37,161 nucleotides of DNA from Gammaproteobacteria bacterium (GTDB lineage: Bacteria > Pseudomonadota > Gammaproteobacteria > Arenicellales > UBA868): contig JAAZZE010000018.1 of assembly GCA_014239255.1 (NCBI GenBank), forward strand, positions 1 through 37,161, written 5' to 3'. The position numbers and the translations under genes are program-made. The notes under the pieces are model-generated. The model was given only the letters and a program-made list of their open reading frames with translations. It did no database searches and was not told the DNA's origin. This document shows, in pieces, positions 8,793 through 16,399 of the stretch. Numbering within the stretch: position 1 is the stretch's first letter; each line of letters opens with the position of its first letter.

Positions 8793-9670
8793 GATGATTG
8801 TGCCTCGCCCGCTGTCTGCTGACCCTGTAGTCCGAAAAAAGAGTCATCCGAGTAATGTTCGAGAATTTCCATAGTGCCTTCACGTAGCCGTGCCACGTGG
8901 GTCGCCTTGCCGGCGACGATCTTGCGATAAAACCTGGATGGAACAATAGGTGGGGCAAGGGCAAAAGCATCAGCCGCACGATAATCTGCGATCAACATCC
9001 GCCGGGAACGATCTTGAGATAGATTTGGTCCACCGCCATGCAGTGTCCAGATATCCATCAGGCATACATCTCCAGCTTTACCGATGATGCTGTCGGCACG
9101 CTGATCGAAGCTGTCAAAAAGATCTGGATCAGTAGAACCAATAAACTTGTCATCGCGAAAATGAGTGTAGCGCTCCTGGTGTGATCCTGGAACCACGCGC
9201 ATGCAGCCGTTGCCATCATCCATATCATCTAACAGAAGCAACACCGTAACACCATCATCGTTGGTGTGCGGATCAAAGGGGTGATCTGCATGGTACTCCA
9301 CACGGGCTTTCATGCCTGGGAATTTATTGTTCAGCTTGCAATGATGAAAAAAGACATCCGGGCCAATCAAATCGGCAACGACCTCGGGTACTATGCCTGC
9401 AAACAGCAGCGCCTGGTAAGGCTGGGAAATATCGGCAGGGTTGGCAACTCTGCGCAACCGTGGCTCAACAGCACTATGCCCGAGTTCCAGATCAAAACGT
9501 GCCTTGCCATCCGGCGTGTCAAACCCGTAGTTAGCGCTGTGATTTCGACTCTCGGTTACCCACAGATCAATCTCTTTTAGAAGCGATTCACGTACGCGAT
9601 CACATACCAGAGCAGGAACCATCAGATACCCATCGCGATCGAACTGCGCTTTATCAGTATCGCTGAGCAT
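8789..9670 (-). CDS. Phytanoyl-CoA dioxygenase (PhyH) family Fe(II)/2-oxoglutarate oxygenase
   Basis: Double-stranded beta-helix oxygenase, 293 residues. The iron triad is His127-x-Asp129 (VEYHADHPFDPHT) and His211 (DIWTLHGGGPNLS), with Arg223/Arg224 (DRSRRMLIADY) placed to bind 2-oxoglutarate, so an active hydroxylase or demethylase is expected. The GCMRVVPGSHQ strand is typical of small-molecule PhyH enzymes. The start ATG follows the RidA stop with one base between them (TGATATG), and its stop overlaps the DUF1028 start. Substrate unknown; from the neighbours, a nitrogen compound that needs C-hydroxylation or N-dealkylation is plausible. Confidence 0.87.
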   Translation of the reverse strand: MLSDTDKAQFDRDGYLMVPALVCDRVRESLLKEIDLWVTESRNHSANYGFDTPDGKARFDLELGHSAVEPRLRRVANPADISQPYQALLFAGIVPEVVADLIGPDVFFHHCKLNNKFPGMKARVEYHADHPFDPHTNDDGVTVLLLLDDMDDGNGCMRVVPGSHQERYTHFRDDKFIGSTDPDLFDSFDQRADSIIGKAGDVCLMDIWTLHGGGPNLSQDRSRRMLIADYRAADAFALAPPIVPSRFYRKIVAGKATHVARLREGTMEILEHYSDDSFFGLQGQQTAGEAQSS

Positions 9671-9671
9671 A

Positions 9672-10094
9672 TCAGGCAGTATTGTCTGGAATAACGGCCG
9701 TTGCTTCGATTTCGACCAGCCATTCGGGACGAGCGAGCGCGGGCACTACTAATCCCGTTGAACAAGGGTGCACGCCCTTAAGCCATTTACCCATCTCCTG
9801 ATAGACCGCGTCGCGGTAACGTATATCAGTCAGATAGACCACGATGCGACAGATATGATCGAGTTGACTACCAGATTCGTGTAGCAACATCTGGATATTC
9901 TCCATCGCTTTTGCCGTCTGCGCACCCGGATCACCCAAATGCAAGGACTCACGGGTATCAAGATCCTGAGCGACCTGACCCCGCAAAAATACCGACGTAC
10001 CGCGCGCGACCACCGCCTGGCATAGGTCGTTATCAAGTTCTTGCTCCGGGTAAGTCTCGCGCGTATTAAACGACCGAATCCGTTGATGAACCAT
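9672..10094 (-). CDS. RidA family protein
   Basis: A 140-residue Rid/YER057c/UK114 protein. Characteristic parts: the ARGTSVFLRGQVAQDLDTRE strand, the GDPGAQTAKAMENIQMLL helix, HICRIVVYLTDIRYRD, and GLVVPALARPEWLVEIEATAVI with the conserved Arg and the terminal Glu-x-Glu-Ala segment. Canonical RidA deaminates reactive enamine/imine intermediates; catabolic paralogues such as RutC act on pathway-specific intermediates. A strong GGGAGGAG ribosome site precedes the ATG. It sits between HpaB and PhyH genes in the same operon, so a role in clearing an imine or enamine made by one of these oxygenases is inferred. Confidence 0.88.
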   Translation of the reverse strand: MVHQRIRSFNTRETYPEQELDNDLCQAVVARGTSVFLRGQVAQDLDTRESLHLGDPGAQTAKAMENIQMLLHESGSQLDHICRIVVYLTDIRYRDAVYQEMGKWLKGVHPCSTGLVVPALARPEWLVEIEATAVIPDNTA

Positions 10095-10160
10095 GCCTTG
10101 TCTCTCCTCCCTTGGTTGGGGTGCCTGGGGTGCGTCGGGAACTATTTTCAGCGATTCGGA

Positions 10161-11630
10161 TCAAGCCGTGTCGCTTTTCTTTGTCGGCGCTACCCTATCA
10201 GACAAATTGGCCGATCGCCTAACAAAATCGAGTGAATCTTCCCAGTCAAAATTACGATAAACCGCAGCAAGATGAGCAAAAGGCGGCGACTGTGCAAACA
10301 ACTGAAAAGTCAGGCGGTGTCCGGCGTAATCAGAATTCAGAAGATCGCGGGCAAAGGCTAGAAGTTTGCGTCGATCCTCAGCCTGCCAATCGTCATTAAT
10401 CGAGTAAAACTTATCCAGCCATGGACCAGTCTCCTGGTCTGCAAAGCAGGCAAAATCCGGGGTCACGCAAATCTGGCCGCCGCACAGTTCCCGTGCAAGA
10501 TGCATCATCGCGGGCAGATTCGAACAGGCATGGACCCGGCCAGTAAAAAGCAGCGACTGATTGGGCATTAACAAACCATTAGGACTTTTCTCAGCCAGCG
10601 CTATGGCGGCTGTCAGGTGTGCATTAATGCCCTCACGGTAAACAGCCAGTTGTGCCAATTTTTCCTGTACCGCCTGCTGCTTATCCAGTCCCGTCTGGCG
10701 AACATTGAACAGCGCTGCACCGATCATCATGTCAGCATACTTCAAGATACGTTGGACAAACGCAAAAGCCGAATAACGATGCAATGTTGCACGAATAAAA
10801 ACGGCAGCCTTTGTATGTCGATAAAAAAGAATATTCTCCCACGGGATCAACACATTATCGAAGATCACTAATGCGTCTATCTCGTCAAAGCGATTAGACA
10901 ACGGGTAATCTTCAATCGGGGCCCGGCCTGTGAAGCCGGCACGGCAAATCATGCGGATACCCGGAGAGCCGAGGTCGCAAATAAAACCAACTGCGTAATC
11001 CGAGTAAGCCTCGTTACCCCAGTTTGCAATTGTGGGCTTGGTAAAGGCCTGGTTGGCATATGGCGCCGCTGTCTCGAACTTGGCGCCGCGTACCACAATC
11101 CCTGCATCGGTCTCTTTCACCACGTGCAACAGCATGTCAGGATCCTGATCCTGTGGCGCCTTGGAGCGATCGCCCTTTGGATCGGTGTTGGCTGACACAT
11201 GGAATGGATCCTGCTGGATTACACGATCAATGTGATTGGCAATATTTTTTGAGAACTGCGCATCAACCTGGTTCAACACATCCTGGCCGTCATACAGCGA
11301 CCACATCTCACCAACGGTTTCATCGCCCACCCGGGTCACCACCCCACCGATATCATCAAACACTGCATCAGTCGAGATGCGCTTGTCCTGCCAATCAGCC
11401 GGCGTATAAGGCAGCTTCAGTCCAACAGAGAATGCTTCGCCCGAATCATCCTGATAGGTCATAACCGAACGGGTTGCCGTCTCGTGTTGCATGTCATATA
11501 CCCGCGCGCGGATATCCACCAGCGGTTTAAACATAGGGTGGTGGGTAACATCAGCTACTTTTTCCCCATTCATGAATACCTCGCGGCCATCTCGAATCGA
11601 CTCGCGATACTCGTTCCCCGTTCTGATCAT
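10161..11630 (-). CDS. HpaB-family (4-hydroxyphenylacetate 3-hydroxylase type) FADH2 monooxygenase
   Basis: A 489-residue member of the acyl-CoA-dehydrogenase-fold, two-component flavin monooxygenases. The N-terminal RTGNEYRESIRDGREVFMNG, HHPMFKP, MWSLYDGQDVL region, the middle FDNVLIPWENILFYRHT and the C-terminal PDFACFADQETGPWLDKFY are typical. Such enzymes use reduced FAD supplied by a separate reductase; no HpaC-like gene is visible, so the partner must be elsewhere. The family also contains non-phenol enzymes, and substrate cannot be read from sequence. It is the first gene of the long minus-strand set and is transcribed away from the LysR gene at 11770 with dyads between, which suggests LysR control. 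Confidence 0.88.
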   Translation of the reverse strand: MIRTGNEYRESIRDGREVFMNGEKVADVTHHPMFKPLVDIRARVYDMQHETATRSVMTYQDDSGEAFSVGLKLPYTPADWQDKRISTDAVFDDIGGVVTRVGDETVGEMWSLYDGQDVLNQVDAQFSKNIANHIDRVIQQDPFHVSANTDPKGDRSKAPQDQDPDMLLHVVKETDAGIVVRGAKFETAAPYANQAFTKPTIANWGNEAYSDYAVGFICDLGSPGIRMICRAGFTGRAPIEDYPLSNRFDEIDALVIFDNVLIPWENILFYRHTKAAVFIRATLHRYSAFAFVQRILKYADMMIGAALFNVRQTGLDKQQAVQEKLAQLAVYREGINAHLTAAIALAEKSPNGLLMPNQSLLFTGRVHACSNLPAMMHLARELCGGQICVTPDFACFADQETGPWLDKFYSINDDWQAEDRRKLLAFARDLLNSDYAGHRLTFQLFAQSPPFAHLAAVYRNFDWEDSLDFVRRSANLSDRVAPTKKSDTA

Positions 11631-11706
11631 TGCATACCCCTATTTATTAACTGTTTTCCATCTAGACAACTACCCATGCGCTGGGCCGACAACATCTCAA
11701 ACTGAC

Positions 11707-11728
11707 ATCATCACTATTCGCAGATGAT
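11707..11728. promoter_or_regulatory. Inverted repeat ATCATC-N10-GATGAT between HpaB and LysR genes
   Basis: Perfect 6-bp arms separated by 10 bases, in the 139-base divergent intergenic region, 77 bases upstream of the HpaB start. Size and position resemble the distal recognition site of a LysR-type activator. No experimental support; the call rests on symmetry and context. Confidence 0.4.
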
Positions 11729-11737
11729 TGTAAAATA

Positions 11738-11760
11738 TGATTTAATTATAAATTGAATCA
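11738..11760. promoter_or_regulatory. AT-rich 23-bp palindrome just upstream of the LysR start
   Basis: TGATTTAATT and AATTGAATCA are arms of an inverted repeat (9 of 10 pairs) around a 3-base centre. It ends 9 bases before the LysR ATG, so a protein bound here would block the lysR ribosome site or promoter: a natural autoregulatory operator. It lies 10 bases from the ATCATC/GATGAT dyad, so both may be contacted by one LysR tetramer. Confidence 0.45.
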
Positions 11761-11769
11761 GTTTTTTAT

Positions 11770-12678
11770 ATGCAATATTCACTGCGCCAACTCCTTCACC
11801 TGGTCTGTGTTGCTGAGCATCAGAACATCTCACGGGCAGCGCGGGCGCTTTTTCTCTCGCAACCGGCCCTATCGACCTCGATTGCTCAACTGGAAGAGAC
11901 GTTAGGCCTGCAACTGCTGATTCGCCATCATGCACGAGGGGTATCGCTCACCCCGGCAGGAAACACTTTTCTGGGCCAGGCCCGCTCCCTGCTGGCTCAC
12001 GCAGAAGAGGTCGCGGCAGCTGGTCGAGCCCTCGGTGAATCGGTTCAGGGCATCCTTGAAGCCGGCTGCTTTTGGACATTATCTCCATTCTTCCTACCTG
12101 GATTGCTGGTGCTGGCCCGGCAACGACACCCGGAACTACAGATCCAGATTACCGAAGGGCCTCTGGATGAACTGCAGACTTTGCTGCGTAACGGCCAGAT
12201 AGAAATGGCCTTGTTATATGACATCAATCTCGGCCGGGATCTGGAACGCGATACCCTAGCCCAGGTCGAGCCCCATGTACTCCTCCCTGCCGGACATCGT
12301 CTGGCAGATCAGGCTAGCGTTTCACTACGCGCCCTGCGCAAAGAGCCTTTTATCCTGCTCGACCTACCGCACAGTCGAGACTACTTCTTAGGGTTCTTTC
12401 AGAAAGTCGGGTTCGAGCCAAAGGTGCGTCATCGCAGTCGATCTTTTGAATTGGTAAGAGGGCTTGTCGCCAGTGGTGAAGGCTATAGCGTCCTTAACCT
12501 GCAACCAGCCTCACACCAGACCTATGATGGCGGCGAGGTCAAATGTCTACCGATCATAGACAAGGTATCACCGCTTTCGATTGTGCTGGCGCAACCCCTG
12601 GGGTTGAGACAGACACACCGGGCAAGAGCGTTCGTCAGTTGCTGTCGAGCGTATTTTGATTCTTCAAATCAGGGCTGA
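11770..12678 (+). CDS. LysR-type transcriptional regulator
   Basis: A 302-residue LTTR: N-terminal winged helix (about 1-60) with SRAARALFLSQPALSTSIAQLEETLG and LLIRHHARGVSLTPAG, then a linker helix and the periplasmic-binding-protein-like effector domain, starting near EAGCFWTLSPFFLPGLL. The effector domain resembles those of OxyR/CynR-like regulators, but I cannot name its ligand. It is divergent from the HpaB-headed operon and separated from it by two dyads, so it most likely activates that operon and represses itself. Its 3' end overlaps the convergent YczE-like gene by 44 bases. ATG start; upstream is very AT-rich with no clear Shine-Dalgarno sequence. Confidence 0.9.
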   Translation: MQYSLRQLLHLVCVAEHQNISRAARALFLSQPALSTSIAQLEETLGLQLLIRHHARGVSLTPAGNTFLGQARSLLAHAEEVAAAGRALGESVQGILEAGCFWTLSPFFLPGLLVLARQRHPELQIQITEGPLDELQTLLRNGQIEMALLYDINLGRDLERDTLAQVEPHVLLPAGHRLADQASVSLRALRKEPFILLDLPHSRDYFLGFFQKVGFEPKVRHRSRSFELVRGLVASGEGYSVLNLQPASHQTYDGGEVKCLPIIDKVSPLSIVLAQPLGLRQTHRARAFVSCCRAYFDSSNQG

Positions 12679-13339
12679 ATAACCTCACAACAGATAGTGA
12701 TACAGCCACCGCATATCCCACACCGACTGCAAAGATAACCGTTCCCAATCCGACAGTCCCACCAAGCATCCAGCCAGCACATAACACCATCAACTCCAGT
12801 CCTGCCCGGACGACGCCTATCGACCTCCCGGTTAATCGTTGTACCCCCGTCATCAGGCCATCCCGAGGGCCAGGCCCAAGATTCGCTGTCAGATACAGTC
12901 CGCTTCCTGCACCCACCAGAGCCACCCCGGACACCATCTGTAAACATCGGATCATATTGCTCTCAGATCCGATCAACAAAGGTGTCATAACGTCGATAGA
13001 TATTGCGATCAACACTGCATTTGCCAGTGTTCCAAAACCGGGAATCTCTTTTAGTGGTATCCACAACAAAAGTACTGCTACGCTGACTGCAAAAGTAGCA
13101 AAGCCCACAGTCCAGCCTGTTTGTACAGAAACCCCCTGCGCCAGCACCGTCCACGGACTAACCCCAAGGCCTGCGGCAATAAACATTGCCTCTCCGGTGC
13201 CGAACAACCATAGTCCTACGAGCAATGCACTCAGGGTTTGCCATCGAGGTCGAAAAGTTAATGGGGTATCGGCACTCCAAAAAGTGAGCGGAATCTTGCG
13301 GGCAGGCTGCAGAACACGGATCCAGTTACCTACAGGCAT
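12635..13339 (-). CDS. YczE/YitT-like integral membrane protein
   Basis: A hydrophobic protein of 234 residues with about five or six predicted membrane segments. It carries the two family signatures: GLGVSPWTVLAQG after the first segment and NLGPGPRDGLMTGVQRLTG before the last pair. I chose ATG 13339, which has AAGAG upstream; a TTG at 13396 would add 19 residues, overlap the amine oxidase gene by 17 bases and lacks a ribosome site. The function of the family is not established. It follows the amine oxidase gene closely, so they are probably co-transcribed, and its 3' end overlaps the 3' end of the LysR gene tail to tail (12635-12678). Confidence 0.75.
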   Translation of the reverse strand: MPVGNWIRVLQPARKIPLTFWSADTPLTFRPRWQTLSALLVGLWLFGTGEAMFIAAGLGVSPWTVLAQGVSVQTGWTVGFATFAVSVAVLLLWIPLKEIPGFGTLANAVLIAISIDVMTPLLIGSESNMIRCLQMVSGVALVGAGSGLYLTANLGPGPRDGLMTGVQRLTGRSIGVVRAGLELMVLCAGWMLGGTVGLGTVIFAVGVGYAVAVSLSVVRLFSPDLKNQNTLDSN

Positions 13340-13379
13340 TCGCTCTTGCCAATCAGGTCGTGTTGCATAAGCCGCTGCA

Positions 13380-14633
13380 CTAGCGTTTGCTGCCAATTAC
13401 AGACTGAATCTCTTGGGCTACCCGCTCTCCGGTCATTCGAGCCCCGTGGCAGGTACAAAAATGATCAGTTGACGTTGCCTCACCACAAAAAAACAACTTG
13501 TTCTGTATTGCTTGAGAAAGAACCGCGCGTTGATGAAACTGGCCTGGTGCACTTGTTGAGTAAGCCCCGCGGACAAAGGCGTTACCGCGCCAGGCGGATT
13601 GACGATCAGACCTGATTTGGTTGCGCATATTTGTACCAAAAGTCTCACACAAGGCTCTGGTCACCGCCTCGCGCGCCGCACCCGGGCCCGCCCTCTCGAG
13701 CCAGTCCGCATATCGGCCAGCCACAATGCCAATGACACAATCAAACCCATATGGCCGAATACTCAACTGCATAGGCGAATTACCGGACTGCTCTGTCACA
13801 ATACGCTCAGGCACATCGTCGGCAAAAAGGTGTCGATCAACAACAAGGCGAATCCGATTATAGTTTCCCAAAGGCAGGGCCTCTATGGCCTGTCCTTTTT
13901 CCGCGGGCAACTCTGGTAAGAACCGAATATCGCCAGACCCCAGAACACCGGTGGACACCGCAATCACTGCGCACTTCGCTTGCAGCACTCCCCGATGGGT
14001 TTCTACACTTACGCCAGAGTTACCCCAACGAATAGTGGTCGCCGCGGTGTTCAACTGTACAGGCACGTCGGCAGCCCAACGGGCAACCAGGGTACCGTAG
14101 CCATCAACTACCGGCCAGTTCTCTTCTGTGTCGTTGTAACTGACTATATCGCCAATTGAGATCTGGTCTACATCTGAGGAGGTATCCAGAGCATCATAAT
14201 AATCGAGAGCTTCCGTCCAGGGACCCTCTCGCTCAACCGTCTCCAAAACCGACTGGTCGCGGCCTTGTTCCCACGCTGTTGCCATAGCCTTTTCACGGCG
14301 CTTCATCGCCCGTTGGCCGGCCGCAATCTCTTGGTCGCTCAACCACTCGCCATCACGGAAATACCCGCAACGTCCGTAACCGTCCCGCCGCTCGTAACGC
14401 ACCCCCAACGCGTCCGCCGTTTGCACAAAAGAATTAAGACTGGCCGAATGCATCCAGTGACATCCGAGGTCAAAGGCCGAGCCATCGGGCATGATCTCAG
14501 TATAGGCCCGACCGCCAATATGACTATCGGCCTCTAGTACAACAACTTGAAGACCCGCTTGGCCCAGTGCCCGGGCAGCAGCAAGGCCTGCCGCGCCAGC
14601 GCCGATAACAATAGCATCAGTTGCACAACTCAT
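13380..14633 (-). CDS. FAD-dependent amine oxidase (monoamine/polyamine oxidase family)
   Basis: A 417-residue flavoprotein with an N-terminal dinucleotide-binding fold: Gly11-x-Gly13-x-x-Gly16, Glu34 for the ribose, then GGRAYTE, followed later by the C-terminal FFCGEATS block and HGARMTGERVAQEI that close the FAD site. This is the amine-oxidase clan (putrescine, polyamine, tryptophan and similar oxidases). The substrate is inferred from the polyamine genes nearby, not from sequence. AGGA precedes the ATG. The upstream gap to hutI (69 bases) contains GGTTAACC (14653-14660), the core of the palindrome found at the PhyH-hutI promoter. A CTC pattern (residues FCTCHGA) at the flavin side near the C-terminus is unusual but of unknown meaning. 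Confidence 0.85.
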   Translation of the reverse strand: MSCATDAIVIGAGAAGLAAARALGQAGLQVVVLEADSHIGGRAYTEIMPDGSAFDLGCHWMHSASLNSFVQTADALGVRYERRDGYGRCGYFRDGEWLSDQEIAAGQRAMKRREKAMATAWEQGRDQSVLETVEREGPWTEALDYYDALDTSSDVDQISIGDIVSYNDTEENWPVVDGYGTLVARWAADVPVQLNTAATTIRWGNSGVSVETHRGVLQAKCAVIAVSTGVLGSGDIRFLPELPAEKGQAIEALPLGNYNRIRLVVDRHLFADDVPERIVTEQSGNSPMQLSIRPYGFDCVIGIVAGRYADWLERAGPGAAREAVTRALCETFGTNMRNQIRSDRQSAWRGNAFVRGAYSTSAPGQFHQRAVLSQAIQNKLFFCGEATSTDHFCTCHGARMTGERVAQEIQSVIGSKR

Positions 14634-14702
14634 AAGTTCCTGGAAACCTCCTGGTTAACCCTAATGGGACCAGATTATGTCAGCAGCCGGGCATTTGTCG
14701 GT

Positions 14703-15971
14703 TCAGGGTTTTGGATTTTTTGAAACCAGGTTACCTGCCTGTATCACCATTGACGGCTCTCTTGTGCCTACCGGATAACAAAGTTGTGCGAGGGATTCAA
14801 CCTCAAATACCGAAAAATCAGCACGCTTTCCCGAAGCCAGAACGCCGCGGTCAGAATAACCCAGGGCCTTTGCTGCATGCACCGTGATCCCGGCTACCGC
14901 TTCGCGTGGCGTCAGGCCAAACAGAACACACCCCATATTCAAAATCAGTAACAATGACTCCACCGGTGAACTGCCTGGGTTGCAGTCGGTCGCCAATGCC
15001 ATTGGAACCTGATGCTTTCGAAAAAGATTCACCGGCGGGCGTTGTTGTTCTTTAAGAAAATAAAACGCCCCGGGCAACAGTACAGCTACCGTACCGGCCT
15101 GCTTCAGGGCTCGTACCCCTGCTTCATCGGTGTATTCCAGGTGGTCTGCGGAGAGCGCACTGAATTCTGCAGCCAACCTGGCGCCTTGACTATTGCTTAA
15201 CTGGTCCGCATGTAGACGTACCGGTAATCCAAGAGCATGTGCCTTTTCAAAGACCCTGCGAACCTGGGGTTCGCTAAATGCGATGTTTTCACAAAATGCA
15301 TCGACACTGTCTGCAAGACCTTCTTTTGCGATTTCCGGCAACATAACAGAGCACACCAGATCGATATAGCCATCGCTGCGTCCTGAAAATTCTTCGGGTA
15401 CTGCATGCGCTCCCAGAAAAGTGGTGTGAACCGATACAGGCAAAACAGTCTCTAAAGAGCGGGCCACACGTAACATCTTTTGTTCACACTCCAAAGTGAG
15501 TCCATAGCCTCCTTTAACTTCAATAGTCGTTACCCCTTCGGAGCACATGCGCTTTGCACGACTTACTGCCCCCCTTACCAGATCTTCCTGTGCACTGTGA
15601 CGAGTGTCTGTTACCGTTGAGCGTATCCCGCCACCCAGCCTGGCAATCTCCTCATAACTCACACCTTCGAGACGCTGCTCAAACTCGCGCGAACGGTCGC
15701 CCGCATATACCAGATGCGTATGGCAATCGATGAAACCGGGTAACAGCAGTTGATTCTTACAATCGATACGATCCAGCATACTGGCATTCGTCAAAGACGG
15801 GTGCATGAGAATCTCTTCTGCGCTGCCTACTGCGATTATTTTGTCTTCGTGAGTCAGCAATGCGCCGTTATTCACGACATCAGCCCCTGAGGGTGCATCT
15901 GCCATGGAGACTATCCGCGCATTTTCCCAAAGTCTCACTGATGCCTTTTTCACTGGGGCCTCGAAAAGCAT
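14703..15971 (-). CDS. hutI: Imidazolonepropionase HutI
   Basis: Amidohydrolase-superfamily metalloenzyme that opens imidazolone propionate to N-formimino-L-glutamate, the third step of histidine breakdown. Signature parts are LLLPGFIDCHTHLVYAGDRSREFEQRL with the His-x-His metal pair, GGGIRSTV, TTIEVKGGYGL, THT-like VSVHTTFLGAHAVPEEF, the RLHADQLSN ligand, SADHLEY and ALATDCNPGSS with the catalytic Asp. Length (422) is normal. It is on the opposite strand to hutF, hutH and hutU but next to them. ATG start with a weak ribosome site, 22 bases after a small ORF; together with the PhyH gene upstream they may form one transcript from the promoter at 17268-17296. Confidence 0.95.
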   Translation of the reverse strand: MLFEAPVKKASVRLWENARIVSMADAPSGADVVNNGALLTHEDKIIAVGSAEEILMHPSLTNASMLDRIDCKNQLLLPGFIDCHTHLVYAGDRSREFEQRLEGVSYEEIARLGGGIRSTVTDTRHSAQEDLVRGAVSRAKRMCSEGVTTIEVKGGYGLTLECEQKMLRVARSLETVLPVSVHTTFLGAHAVPEEFSGRSDGYIDLVCSVMLPEIAKEGLADSVDAFCENIAFSEPQVRRVFEKAHALGLPVRLHADQLSNSQGARLAAEFSALSADHLEYTDEAGVRALKQAGTVAVLLPGAFYFLKEQQRPPVNLFRKHQVPMALATDCNPGSSPVESLLLILNMGCVLFGLTPREAVAGITVHAAKALGYSDRGVLASGKRADFSVFEVESLAQLCYPVGTREPSMVIQAGNLVSKNPKP

Positions 15972-15993
15972 TCACTTTGGATCAGACTGATCA

Positions 15994-16209
15994 TCACCTC
16001 GAGATCCTGTCCGGGTGACCTGTCACGCCCAAGAGGTGCAATATGCTCTGGCACGAGTCTATGAAACTGCGATACCCCTCGCCCGCACGTTGCATTGCAC
16101 TATGTTGATCAGGCGCAATACAGCCGACAAGCGCCTCGTAACCAAAAATGGCGTGGTCGTTTTCAACAATTTCAAGAAGACGCTGAATTACTGGCAATGC
16201 CATAGGCAT
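15994..16209 (-). CDS. Candidate small hypothetical protein upstream of hutI
   Basis: A 71-codon ORF with natural-looking codon use and an alternating helical pattern, for example LPVIQRLLEIVENDHAIFGY and GYRSFIDSCQSILHLLGV. I do not recognise a family. It ends 22 bases before the hutI start and lies downstream of the PhyH gene, all on the same strand. An AAGAAG-like ribosome site is possible but weak; a second in-frame ATG lies two codons in. An overlapping ORF on the plus strand looks less protein-like. It may be a genuine small gene or a remnant. Confidence 0.4.
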   Translation of the reverse strand: MPMALPVIQRLLEIVENDHAIFGYEALVGCIAPDQHSAMQRAGEGYRSFIDSCQSILHLLGVTGHPDRISR

Positions 16210-16399
16210 ATAGTCTTCTTAGCCTACTGATGTTTCGGCTGTCAATAAAGACATGGGTTGTGCTACCAATCGATACTCACTAAGGCAGATTATCTGCGTG
16301 GCCATATCCGGTGTCTGGACATCGCGAGCATTAAGGTAATGTAGCGTGATATTTTCCATTCGCTTCACTTACCTAAATACACTCAGCGATTCCGCGCTC
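16210..16399. other. Intergenic stretch between the small ORF and the PhyH gene
   Basis: 190 bases with no convincing ORF. The only symmetry I see is a short GCAGA-TTA-TCTGC inverted repeat at 16285-16297. No clear terminator or promoter could be assigned. Confidence 0.5.

Noticed and set aside
5862-14633. Ectoine degradation cluster
   Set aside because: A class III aminotransferase, an N-acetyl hydrolase and a PhyH enzyme recall ectoine genes, but the hydrolase is M20 rather than AstE-like, no DoeA-type hydrolase is present, and the PhyH enzymes show no clear EctD signature.
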